Source of the DNA: Maea johnstoni
Taxonomy: Eukaryota; Annelida; Polychaeta; Spionida; Magelonidae
Direction of reading: 5' to 3'
NCBI GenBank assembly: GCA_963942565.1
Contig: OZ012698.1
Span: 32,153,701 to 32,217,700 of the forward strand
Length of the DNA stretch: 64,000 nt
A program made the position numbers and the translations under genes. This document shows, piece after piece, positions 35,931 through 48,000 of the stretch. A model generated the notes under the pieces. The model did no database searches. It was not told where the DNA came from and was given only the letters and a program-made list of their open reading frames with translations. Each line of letters starts with the position of its first letter. Position 1 is the stretch's first letter.

Positions 35931-37755
35931 ACAAAAGGCTGTCAGACAAATGAATGAATGAATAGGGGCATGCAAATTATATTCAATTTAGAATTTAGAA
36001 AATCCTTGTTTGTGGGCATATCGTAAGGATCATGGAAACATCACGCAAAATGGTAGCTTAGATGTAGCTAAGAAAATAGAGATCCTGAGATAATTCCTTT
36101 TCTTATATTTCATGTTAATTTTGGGAATATGAAATGTTTTAGATATAATGTTATCTTGTGCTGTTTTATAGATAATACTAACTTGAGGAACACCGTAGAT
36201 TCATTTTATTTGAAGGTGAAACGATTATTATCCGAGCCATGTGAAAACAATTGCATCTATACCGCTCTATGTGTTTCCGTAAATATGGATATCTTCAGTA
36301 TTACGCGTTCCTCTACTTAGAAACTGGCTGTGGTCAAGAGAGGTATGAGGGCGTAATATGTTGGTAGGACACTCGAATTTGTGCGGAGACACAGGGCGAC
36401 GGTGACTGCAAGTCAGTTGGAGGAGAAATACGTCTATCTTTCTAAACTCTACAGACAAAAGCTTATCACCTCATTTATATGATAGATTGTAAACTGGTGG
36501 TGTGGATATCTTATTGATATATGATATACATAATTGTGTGGATGTATAATTGTAGTTATAAGGGTCGTCTGGTAGCCTAGTGGTAGAACTTAGCCGTTTT
36601 CCATTTGTTTGGAAAAACATTATTCTGTAAATAGGTCTATCAAATATTGCTGAGAGGCTCAGTTGACTTTAAAATGATACTCCCATTTATTCAAGACCTT
36701 TTGTTCTTTTAGCATTCCATCAGTTTCGTATACTATGGAAATATATGAGATTTAATTTCAGACTTTCAAACAACCCATTTTCTCGACGTTCTGAAGAATG
36801 AAATGCCTATTCACTGATAGACATGCTATAATCGATGTGAAGGTCATAACTTTGATATTTCAATGAAATTTGTGAAGTGAATAATTTGCTTGGATTGTCA
36901 AGACTCTGATCATTTCCATTGATGGAATGAGTCGTTTCCTGTTCATCTTGTTAATTGGGGTCGTTCAGGTACTTACACAGAACTTTTAGGAATTTGCTTT
37001 TCTGTTTAAATGAGTTTCCTTCAGTGATTTTAATTCCTGAATGATTAATTGCGATGCCAATGTCAACGTAGACATGTTCCTTAAGATAGTTCCTTATCTA
37101 TATACTTTGTACAATTTTTTGTGAGCGCCATTTGGGTTGTTTAATATCGACATAATGATATTTTGACTTGTCTGATGAATGTTGGCTTATTGTGAATATT
37201 TTCTTTTATAAGTGCTGATTTCTAGGTGCGAGGGGTGTTCCTGAGATTTTTTGCTTTGAATTGAAACAAAAGCATAGTAAATTATTTAAATGTTTGGAGT
37301 TTTTGAAGAGCTTTCTTTTCTATTTACTGGAGGGTGAAATTAGTTAATGCTGTTCTTATAAGAATTGGAATTTGAAAGAAATCCCATTTTAAGAATGAAT
37401 ATTTTCAATAAAAAAAAAGTTGATTAAGAAATATTTCGTTGATAGGCATGACAAGCCAAAGCAGAAAGAATATTACAGTTAACTCTTTTGGACTGAGTTA
37501 AGGGGATGGCTTTCACAACTAGTTAAGTATAGCCACACCCATTTGTTTACAAAATCCAATTGGTTTGAAGGATATCATGCATTCCAGTCGGAAATTATTT
37601 TATAAATAGCATGTGATCACTTTATTATATAACTTGGAAAATACTCTTGTTGTAGTGTCACCAAGGTTATGACTGTCATAAGGGGATAACTGGCCACTCA
37701 TACAGGCGTTAGGTGATAGAGGGCAATTAGGACATAATTCCAAAGAATTCATGTA

Positions 37756-37939
<184 letters not shown>

Positions 37940-39382
37940 ACTGTATATATTAAGTTAGGGCATTAGTGATACAGCAAAGACCCATGAAAAATATATAACA
38001 TAATGTGAGCGAGCGATGTTGGATAATACTATTATGGCAGAAGGGCAGCTTAAATTGATTGTTGACTCATATTAATGCTGAGTTAATGAGACAGATTATG
38101 GATGCGTGTGAAATAGGTTGTGCATTAGATGAATTTCTTATGTAGAACTTGTGATTTTAGGATTACCGTGTGAATGTGTTTCAATAACATGATGCATGTA
38201 TTATCAATTCTCTCCGATGTCGTGTTTGAGGTTTTATGTTTAGTATAAATTGACTCCCTATAGCACCATGCTTTTTGATGTGAGGTGGGTGTGATAATTT
38301 AGCTATACTAGTAATTCATTTGAAGTACTGCTCGATTCTATGTGCTACTGATTGTAAACTCTTTATTTCATTATTTCTGTAATAGTTTGAATTCATGCAA
38401 ATAAAGCTTCTGCTACCACTGCTGCTGCTGGTCTACTGTTTTCAATGGAACGAGCATTGGAACGATTAGTTTTAATAGTTACAAAAGAAAACCCCCGTAT
38501 GCTACTTCTGAGGCCAAAGGAGCTGGTACTCTTTAATGGCCGTTTATACAAAAATGAGACGAATATGATAAGGTGTGAGTGTGTGGATATATCTGGGCTT
38601 GATTCTGCACCTATTCTGCCATCTACTACTCATCTACATTCAAATGTACTTAAGTGTTATGTTTTTAAAAACGTTGTTAGACATGGACAGCGCCTCACGA
38701 CATGTTGGTCCATAAGGACATTTTCAAGAAAATGAGACATACATGACAAAAGGTTATTTAGTATAATCGGATAAAATGTGCAGCAGAGAATCAAAATCTT
38801 TAAAGGTCATCAGTAAACGTATTGGATAAATATGTGAGTCATAATGGATAGGAAAGACGGGACAAAATGTTATAACATCAAGGTAACGATCTGCAATGTA
38901 TTACACATAAAACCAATTGTACAAGTTGGAATAAAAGTTCGCAGACAGAGATATCAGAAATCCAGTCGCGTGATAAAGATGAAGCAGCTAGTGTCAATGA
39001 AGATTATTAACTAACAGTCAATAAAGAAAGCAATGAATTGTTCTGTCTGCTACCAATGATAGGTTTAAATTCAACACCATGGTGTGTGCGCATGAGTAGA
39101 TGAGGTTAGAAAGGGATGGGAAAACATTTGCAGTTCCCCCACCCATCATTCCTGAACCTTCCCTTATTAGATAGGGCTAGAGATATGTGAGCAGTAATCT
39201 ATAAACAATGACACATTTGATCTATTTCTATCATCCGTCAAAAACGTTATTCTTCGATAGCAAATATTTTGTAGCATTTTTTTCAATGGCAAATATAAAA
39301 TACTGCTTCGGTTTGTAAAAGTATATCTAATATATGATATTTTCACAACGGAGATATTACATGCTGTGTAATAAATTACATC

Positions 39383-39499
<117 letters not shown>

Positions 39500-40381
39500 A
39501 GTACATTGTATTTGTATATGTATATTGTATTGGAGTTGACAGTGTAACATTGTGATAGTACATAAGTACAAAATTAAACATATCGCAAATATATTTTATT
39601 TTCACAAACGGAACAGAAAATAATAAGAGGGTGAAATGATATAGAGCATTGCAACATTCAACGAACAAACCTGAGTACAGAAAGGCTTATATCCATGTGT
39701 ATATATCATATCCTTATATCCTTAGCCACCACTTGCGCTTAAAGTGTATAGATTAACACTATCACATAGATCCATCTTACTACTTGTCCGAGAATAGCAC
39801 ACAAACGTTTTATTGACACTTAAATGCTTTAAGACATAAACAGTAAACAATGCTCAAAAAGGGAGAAACTATTAGTGTCATGGGCCGCCACAAGGGGCAG
39901 CATTAACAGTAGCACTTAACGAGTAATGCTATTGAGCCTTTTACAATGTAAAATGGTAACCTATACCGTTTTGAAAATATACACCGTATATCACTTCCTT
40001 CTTCATGTATATAAGTTGTCATTCAATAACTGATTACATCACAGCTTCTTCTGCATATCTTCTGCTTAAAATAGATATTAAAGTTAGCTTGTTACGTAAA
40101 GTTTTAATAACTGCACATTGGCAAAGTTTGATTGACAGACAATGTTTATTTTAGCATCAATTAAACAAATCAATTTACCCATTCATCAAGTGTTGGTTAG
40201 TTTAGAAAAACAACGTATTTATTGAGATTTAACACAATAACATAATAAATGTATTTACTTCATTGACTTTCTAGGTCACGTGTCATTTCAATGAAAACAC
40301 TCTTTCAGAATATATATTTTGAACAGAAAAATTCTAAAAGAATATCCATACCATATGCGTTTTAAAGCGATGTGTAGTATA

Positions 40382-40605
40382 CTGTATAACTGGTTAATTT
40401 GGCGTGTACTTAAGTTGGCGTTTTTTTTCAAAAAAGTATTTTCCCTGTATATATTTTGGCGTCTGGAGCAGTCAGAACGACGCCATCTTTATGTAGACAT
40501 ATTTTTATGCGAGCTTTAATTTGGCGTTGATGGGCATTCGCCAAAAGACACCAAATTAAAAACCGCGCCAAATTAAAAACCGCGCCAAATTAACCAGTTA
40601 TACAG
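40382..40605. mobile_element. TIR MITE present only in copy B
   Basis: 224 bp with inverted ends CTGTATAACTGGTTAATTTG / CAAATTAACCAGTTATACAG, continuing to GCG/CGC. Inside, GCGCCAAATTAAAAAC is repeated. Copy A has no such sequence at the matching site (between TTTAAAG and CCTTAGCGAGTAATG), so it inserted after the copies split, or was lost cleanly from A. Confidence 0.8.
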
Positions 40606-43055
40606 TTAACCTTAGCGAGTAATGCAAAGGCGTAGTAATTCCAACCTCCTCTGGTATGTCAAAAGTAGATGCAAGAACACATGCCTTACATTATAGAATG
40701 TCAGTGGTTTGTCAATTTAAAACACTTTGGGAATTACTTGAGAAATTTGATTTATATTCAAGAAAGATGTGTACAATTTAATGATGATTTATAATTACAC
40801 TGAAAAATAGTTAAAGGATATTTGACCACACTATGATATCCTGTGGTACTCTTATCATCAAATAATATGACAATAGCTATGTTGGGATGAACGTGTGGGT
40901 TTTGGTCATTCACTTCCCCAAACAAAACACCACAGTGTGATCTAGTATGACCTTAGGTCAATCAATTCATCGAGTGCCTAACCACAGCAGTAAGTAAGTC
41001 CCCGTGTAGTTCAGCAGGAGAACCGATAGGGTTGATTTGGAAACAAGGCATAAGTCTAGTTCTTTTTACCCTTACCCACAAATGGTATGTATAATATCAT
41101 GATGATACATGGGAAGGGTGTGTGAAAGATCAAAGGGTAGTTTTAGATTAAGAAACAACTCCAAACTGTTAATTTTCGAATTTGATAAATTTTGCAGTTC
41201 TGGGTTTGTAGATTAACTTTGTGAATCAACTGTTCCTCGCTGTCTCTCTATAACACAAGACAGGTGGCATAATCCATGACTTATAATATGTCAATTTAAG
41301 GTTTGACATGGGAAATCACACAGTATTCACTTAACATTATGACAGATCTGGCATTTAATTGAGAATCATTTGACAACTTGAATGTGAACATGGCTGTCAT
41401 TATGAATCATGAGTTATGAGCTATTTTTCGTGAGAATTTCGCCACTTACAAATCAACTAACAACAACGCTGTCACATTGTGTTTTAACAAGGCTATGTGA
41501 CTGCGTTTGTAGAAAAGGAGGGAGAGAAGTTTCTCTCCTCAATTCATCCCCCAGGCTCATGACGAAAGCTACTACAACTGTTGTATGAAGAACCGAATAA
41601 AGATAAAAGTTTGAAGATAGATACAAGACTTGTCATCGTTTTACAATACCATCAAGAGTAATAATACAAAAAGTACAATCAAAAAGTACAACTTTTCATA
41701 AACCATACAGTTTGAATATAACTTGATGCACATCTAATGTTTACAATGGTGCAGTAAAAAGAGTAGGTTGTCTACAGTTGATTTTTTTTCTTGTCTCTAG
41801 AGAAAATCTGTAAAAAGGCTAAAACTGGACGGGAAGTATCACAGTAACCTACAGGACGGACCCATTTTGCTCCTGTCATTGTCAAGTGAAGTAAGGCAGG
41901 TTACTAGTCTACAGGAGTGGTTTAAATACCAATCTGGGATTTTAGTTCGTCCCCTCACCACTAGATGGACCTCAAACAAGTGTGTTTTATCAAAACACAC
42001 CTTCTCACCAAAAGGGTGGGTATCATCTACATGTACGCTTTGTAAATTCGACCCATACAAGATTTCAACTAAGACATACGATTGTTCGTGAAAGACTGCA
42101 AAAATAGTTTACTACAATCCATTCTGTAAGGCACATAGGTTTACTGTACATATATCAAAACTAGGTTTATATTTTGATTTCCACACCGACATATCACACC
42201 AATATAGTAGAAACTTGGACCAAATTTCATAAAAAGCTTCTATCTTGGCCTGTAATTGGCTACCACTACTATAGTGCTTTTCAAGAACTGTTACAGCTCC
42301 TCTAAATCCCTATTTGTCAATTACCTGATGTTTGTTTTTCTTGCAGAAAACAAGAATGTCACAACACTGAACCACACTGGGACGAATTTAAGGGCCTGAA
42401 AATATATATAAGAGAATATCCAGTGCATTCTACTGTTACATTAAGGTGGATTGTGGGATTATTTTATCATATGTAAAAACCTATATCTTTCTATTCATAA
42501 TCGGATCAATTGTGGCTAGGCAATCACCGTCCAGAATGAGAGACCATCTATTACCTGAAGCTTCTATAGGCTTGCACATAAGCAAGAAATGCTATTGACC
42601 CTTTTCTCCATATCTCCATAACTATGTTCGCTTCTAACGTACATTTTGGGAATGTAAACGAATTTGCGTGAATTTTTCCAATTTTTCTTCAGTTTTTACT
42701 TTATTCAAAAGTTATAGGTATCTGAAAGTTGAAAAATGCAATTTTCTCTCAATTTCAACAAGAATTTTAAAAATAAATGCGTATAAAATCTAAACGGAGC
42801 AATGATTAGGAAAATATGTGTTACCCTTCCATCCGTATTGATCTTTTCTCCACATTTGTGCAAAACGACAGTCACAAATCCATATTTGTGATAGGAGCTT
42901 CGCTTGAAATAACTTTTCATGTCTTCCCAATTTGTTACCCATAAAAATGTGCACCTTGCCGTGGAGGTAATTTTGTCATGTTAGATGTATTTGTCGTCCA
43001 TGCAATTCATAACAGATAAAAGCTTGTCAAATAAAAGCAGGGTAGAGGAAATATT

Positions 43056-43058
<3 letters not shown>

Positions 43059-43148
<90 letters not shown>
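43059..43148. repeat. TA dinucleotide tract
   Basis: About 90 bp of (TA)n running into a short GT-rich end, orthologous to the 35-bp tract at 27543-27577. Confidence 0.95.
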
Positions 43149-43151
<3 letters not shown>

Positions 43152-43364
43152 GTGCGTGTGTGTGGAAAGTCTTAGACAGCAAATATTATTTTCTTTCATC
43201 CTATCTTTGTGCCAATGGAAGAAAATTCTAGAGATATTTTTCAGCCATTTGTACAAATCATTCGTGGACCACTAAGCTTTCTTTTGTATCCCTACTTCTT
43301 GAAGTGGTGAGTAGGATTACATGAAAATAAAATACAATATGATGTATGTTTTCTCTTGTTTGTA

Positions 43365-43907
43365 CTAATCACTTTTACTAGCTACCTGCGGCAACCCTTG
43401 TACCTGTACTGGTGTGACACGTGACGTGGTGGCGTGGGTGTGACTGCGTACTCCTCCCGTTGTAGTAGCAGCCGCACCAATGCCTACCCCATCAGGAATC
43501 CTCAGGGCGTCCTCGTCCTCCACGTAGAGCAGGGCGTACACCTTGGGCAGGAAGAGGGAGACCAGGGAAACAGTGCAGTTAAGCAGCAGGGCCAGGAAGA
43601 GAAGAAGCAGCTTGTAGTAGGCCCTCTCTGTGGTGAAATAGGTGGGTATAAAAGCCAGCCAGATGACCAGTGTGGTGTAGACACACAGGGAGATGTACCG
43701 GGACTCGTTGAAGTTGTCGGGGAGTTTGCGGGTCTTGACGGCGTGGACGGTGCAGAGGAAGAGCAGGACCATGTTGAAGGAGAGCAGGGCGATCACGTTG
43801 TATGGAGGAAGGTAGCAGGTCAACTCGACAAAGTCCTCCGATCTCACAGGCATGACCAGTTTGACTCCAGCAGGGAACACGGCAAACATAGCCAGACTGA
43901 GCACCAC
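43365..43907 (-). CDS. Receptor copy B exon 2
   Basis: 180 codons plus stop, beginning VVLSLAMFAVF after TGTTTCAG. Rest of TM4, TM5-TM7 and tail. Confidence 0.9.
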   Translation of the reverse strand: MVLSLAMFAVFPAGVKLVMPVRSEDFVELTCYLPPYNVIALLSFNMVLLFLCTVHAVKTRKLPDNFNESRYISLCVYTTLVIWLAFIPTYFTTERAYYKLLLLFLALLLNCTVSLVSLFLPKVYALLYVEDEDALRIPDGVGIGAAATTTGGVRSHTHATTSRVTPVQVQGLPQVASKSD

Positions 43908-46900
43908 CTGAAACAACAGGGAATATGGAAAACATAGTTAGAATGAGCACCACCTGAAACAACAGGGAATATGGCAAACATAGTTAGACTGAGCACCACC
44001 TGAAACAACAGAGGTCATGGACATATTGAGCACCATCTAAAGCAGCAGGGAATATGGCAAACATAGCCAAACTGAGCATTACCTAAAACAACAGAGGACA
44101 TAGCCAGACTGAGCACCACCTGAAACAACAGAGGACATAGACATATTGAGCACCATCTGAAGCAACAGGAAATATGGCAGACATAGCCAAACTGAGCATT
44201 ACCTAACACAAGAGGAAATATGGTAAACATAGCCAGATTGAGCACCACCTGAAACAACAGGGAATACAGCATACAAAGTCAGACTATGCACCACCTGAAA
44301 CAATGGTAATATGGGATTGAATATCATTTAGCATCACTCTTTCCCATGTTCAGCAAAGTACGAGCACCATCTGAAACAGCAGGGAATATGGCAAACATAG
44401 CCAGACTGAGCACCACATGAAATAACAGGGAATATGGCAATTGGCAAACATAGACAGACTGAGCACCACATAAAACAACATAGGACATGGTAAACATAAG
44501 CATATTGAGCACCATCAAAAACAACAGGGAATAGGGTAAAAATAGCCAGACTGAGCACCACCTGAAACAATATTAACATGGGTTTAAATTCCATTTTGCA
44601 TCACTCTATTACATGCTAAACCTAATACATGAGAAGTCAGTTATCAATGGTGGGGGAAATATCTCTTAGTTGCTCCGAAAACTGAAAACATGACGTAAAT
44701 GGAATGGAATAAGTTATTTCACTGAGGAAATTGGAAATAATTGCAAGAAAATCTAAAAAGGATGACAAGCCGTGTATAAGATGGGTTATCCATTGCGATG
44801 TTTAGGAAGCAAGCAGCAGGTTTTCCAAATCATAAGGAGCTGGATCCATACATATTTCACACACACAAACACACAAAGCAATTTGTACAAAGTTTCGCAA
44901 TGCTCCAAAAAGCTTACAAATACACCTTATCTACAACATTGCATTATTTCGATATGAAGGTAAATTTTGTCTCTGGTGTGATTTCTCACGATGGATTTTA
45001 CCGAAAACATCAATGCAAAGTCTAGTTTCTTAAGAGGACATGTTGCCTGAGATACAAGTATATCAAAATATCAAAATCAATTCCATAATTTGGCAATCAT
45101 ATTGATTCACTTTGCCAGGAAAATTCTTCCGCAGGGTCTGTAAGACAAAGAATAAAATTGATGTCGTTTTACTAACCTGTATGCTGATGACACCGGCTGC
45201 AATGAGCACCTGTGACCGCGGACTGACCAGTGGTGGAAGCACATTAGATGTCCTCCCAGACTTAAAGATGCGGTAGATTCGATTTGTCTTGACCATAAGC
45301 GGACCGTAGATCCACGTGAAACTGAGCCCAAAGCCAAAGTACGCTGCCTTGCAGACACTCTCCTCAGGTTTGCCGACGAAGGTGAATACGGTAAGATAGC
45401 ACAGCACCGTACCTATAAGCATGATGTAGCTGAGTTCTCGACTGGAAGCCTTGATGAGACGGGTATGGCTGTTCTTCAGGTAGAACACGGCGATGGATGC
45501 CGTGCATGACACACCAACAAGGCTGAAACAGACAAGAGCAATACACAGCGGGTCCTGCCAGTTCATGAAGGTCGGTTTGATTGTGACGCACGTGTTCGGT
45601 GAGGTTTTATTTGGCCAGGTGAATTCCGGGCAGACGGTACAGCGAGTGTCGTTTGCTGAGGAAATCTCGTTTTTAAAACATTTGCGACATTCCCAGCAAC
45701 ACTTAAGCTCCAGCTGTACTCGGTATTCTCCGGCCTTGCAAGGTTTGCTGCAAACCGACTCTGGTACTCCAGCGCCTACATCTGCAAAAGAGGTGTTCCA
45801 ATTTACGACATCCTGCCGTAAAACCAAGCCAGGAATCTTTGCATCCCAGAAGCCAACGTCCGTTTGCCTGTAGACACCATTTATGCGCTGAGACTGTTGA
45901 ATATCGTATCTTCCGAGAACATCCCCATTTTCGTTGAAGATGACCTCTCCGTTGTTTCCAACAAATACTGATTTCTTCAGATATTTCAATAATTCTCTTC
46001 CTTCTATACATTCGCGGAGTGCAGCACCCGTTGCCAAGGGACAAAGGTCATTGCGCATGCGATGTAAGGCGTATCCGAATGTGTATACGCTGTCAACTAC
46101 TGGAGCAATGGAGCTGGATGGTTTAAAGTGCTTGCTATTAGAAATGGCCAGGTTTGGTTTGCAGGGATATGTGGCATTGTCTTTAAGAGAGCACTGGAAA
46201 TACTTCTCCCAAAATTGCACAAACCAGGGGTTTACGAGGTTATTGTCAAGGTTCAGTGTTTGAAAGTAATCATGAGCAGCGGGAACGTAGCTAGCATGGA
46301 CTTTGAAAGTCAAGGCTCCCAAAAGAACGTCCTCAAGTCCGTTGATTTGCGAGAGTCTTGATGCCCAACTATCACTGCCGATCCAGATGAACTTTCCAGT
46401 GGCGTTCAGTCGACGTACAGAAAGAAATACCTGTCGCACGTGCCTCGCCCCGACGTACAGAATAACAACTCGTGCCTTTTGATTGGCCACGAGATTACTG
46501 ATGACGTCATCGTACTCAGCTTCAGACATAACTTCTTTTATCATGGCATCAACTGCAATGCAGATTTCAGCTGATTTGGCAAGTTCGCGGAAAGCCTTTG
46601 CCCCTCCCTCACCATAGGCCCCTTCGAGGTAGAGCAGTGAAGTGTAAGACCAATCAAAATGGCGATGGAGATCAATCATGGCCTGAGTCTGAAAGCGATC
46701 AGGAGGGGCAAGTCGAAGGAAGTACTTGTAGGTGCTTTTGTCGCTGAGGATATCACTAGTTGAAGCGTAGCTGATCTGAGGAACGTAGAATGGAGTAAGA
46801 ATATTCGCAACCTCTATTGAATTGGCGCTTAGCATGGCACCAATCACGCCCTCTACCTCAAAATGATCCCTGTATGCATTGGTTGCTTCACCCTCGATCT

Positions 46901-47315
46901 CGTTGTAGCCTCCATTTTGTGCACGTGCAGTTGGGTTTTTGTGTGGCGCCATCTGTTGGCGGGGAACGAAGTGTAGTGCCTGCACAAGAGCAGTTGTTGG
47001 CTTCAAACAGCTGTCGAGAATGGCAAACCCCAACGTCACGTTAGGCAGTATGTCTGAGCGGTTGTTAATCTCCTTGACAGCAAAGACCATGGCCTCAATG
47101 TACTGCAATATCCCTGTATTTCTGATCTCCGGCCCACAAGGTCCCGAGCCGCTGTAGCCAGATATCGGGAAGATCCCTCCAAGGTTTAGGTCGCCCTCCA
47201 TCACGTACTGCTTCGGCGGTAAATCAGGCACAATGATTACTCCAAATACACACGATGTGTGCAAAATCACGGTTGCAGCGTAAATCTTTAAAATTGGTAT
47301 CATATTTAAAGTCAT
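43365..47315 (-). CDS. Metabotropic glutamate receptor-like class C GPCR, copy B (893 aa)
   Basis: Two exons, 47315-45177 and 43907-43365, with the same lengths (2139 and 543 nt), phase and splice sites as copy A. All domain marks described for copy A are kept. I count 14 residue differences from copy A: L21S, T39M, K44N, S225T, G250E, A361V, N383Y, E512D, G707A, V708G, V858A, V885L, I888V, G893D (98.4% identity). Tyr72 and the backbone-contact residues are unchanged, so ligand class should be the same. Both frames are intact after the split, which fits continued selection or very recent copying. The 1269-bp intron carries its own version of the 46-bp array. Confidence 0.9.
43908..44575 (-). 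repeat. 46-bp minisatellite of splice-acceptor units, copy B
   Basis: About 14 units upstream of the true acceptor, with the same composition as in copy A but a different number and order. The two units nearest exon 2 in B have no clear match in A, and A's 129-bp double block is represented differently. Several units have lost the AG (for example near 44416, 44470, 44514). Confidence 0.9.
45177..47315 (-). CDS. Receptor copy B exon 1
   Basis: 713 codons: flytrap, cysteine-rich domain, TM1 to mid TM4, ending ISIQ before donor GTTAGT. Confidence 0.9.
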
Positions 47316-48000
47316 TCTATACTAGAAATAAGGGAAAACAATAAAAACCTGTCGAAATCAGTGTGTAATGTCCGTATGCCCCTAGCTTAAAAGTGCTCGC
47401 ATATTTAAACTGATTCTTGGCTTGTCGTGCAGTAGCTCTTCCTTCAAAAGAATAGAGTATCAGGTGGGGCATTCACTCATCTCTGTGACATCAAAGTCAT
47501 AAAACGTATCTATGATGCGTGGACTAAAAGAGATGCTTATAAACATATCACAACCAGTAGGCTCCCAGCTGTAAATCCATGATGAGAGAGAATAGTGACA
47601 CGTTTCCTAGTGAAATGTTCTGCGGTTGCACTGGTATTCGGAAAGTCGAAATTATTTCGTAGTATAAGCTATGTATATATTAAATGTTCTATACCGAGTG
47701 ATTTTGGTTCTTAGGAATAGTTATTATTTCCTTAACCAATTGCTATAATTGGATTTTGGTTTACTTTCTCAATGCAAATGCCTAGCATTAAAAAAGACGA
47801 TGTTATCATGCATTGCCCAATTGGTTTGTGGTGACTTCCAGCTGCTGCGTTGGTTAGTACATTAATGGCCAGATCCTTCGTCACCTGACGTCTGGCTTTG
47901 AAGTTGGATTCTCGTCAATCTGCAAAAAGAAAGAACATTTATAGCTGCTGAAGAAATACCTACAGTTGTACATCTGTTGATTTCCCAAATGATTATTGGA
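47316..48000. other. Upstream region of receptor copy B
   Basis: No exon seen. It matches 31819-32508 closely and presumably contains the promoter and 5' UTR. It ends in the left target duplication TATTGGA (47994-48000) of the LINE. Confidence 0.45.
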
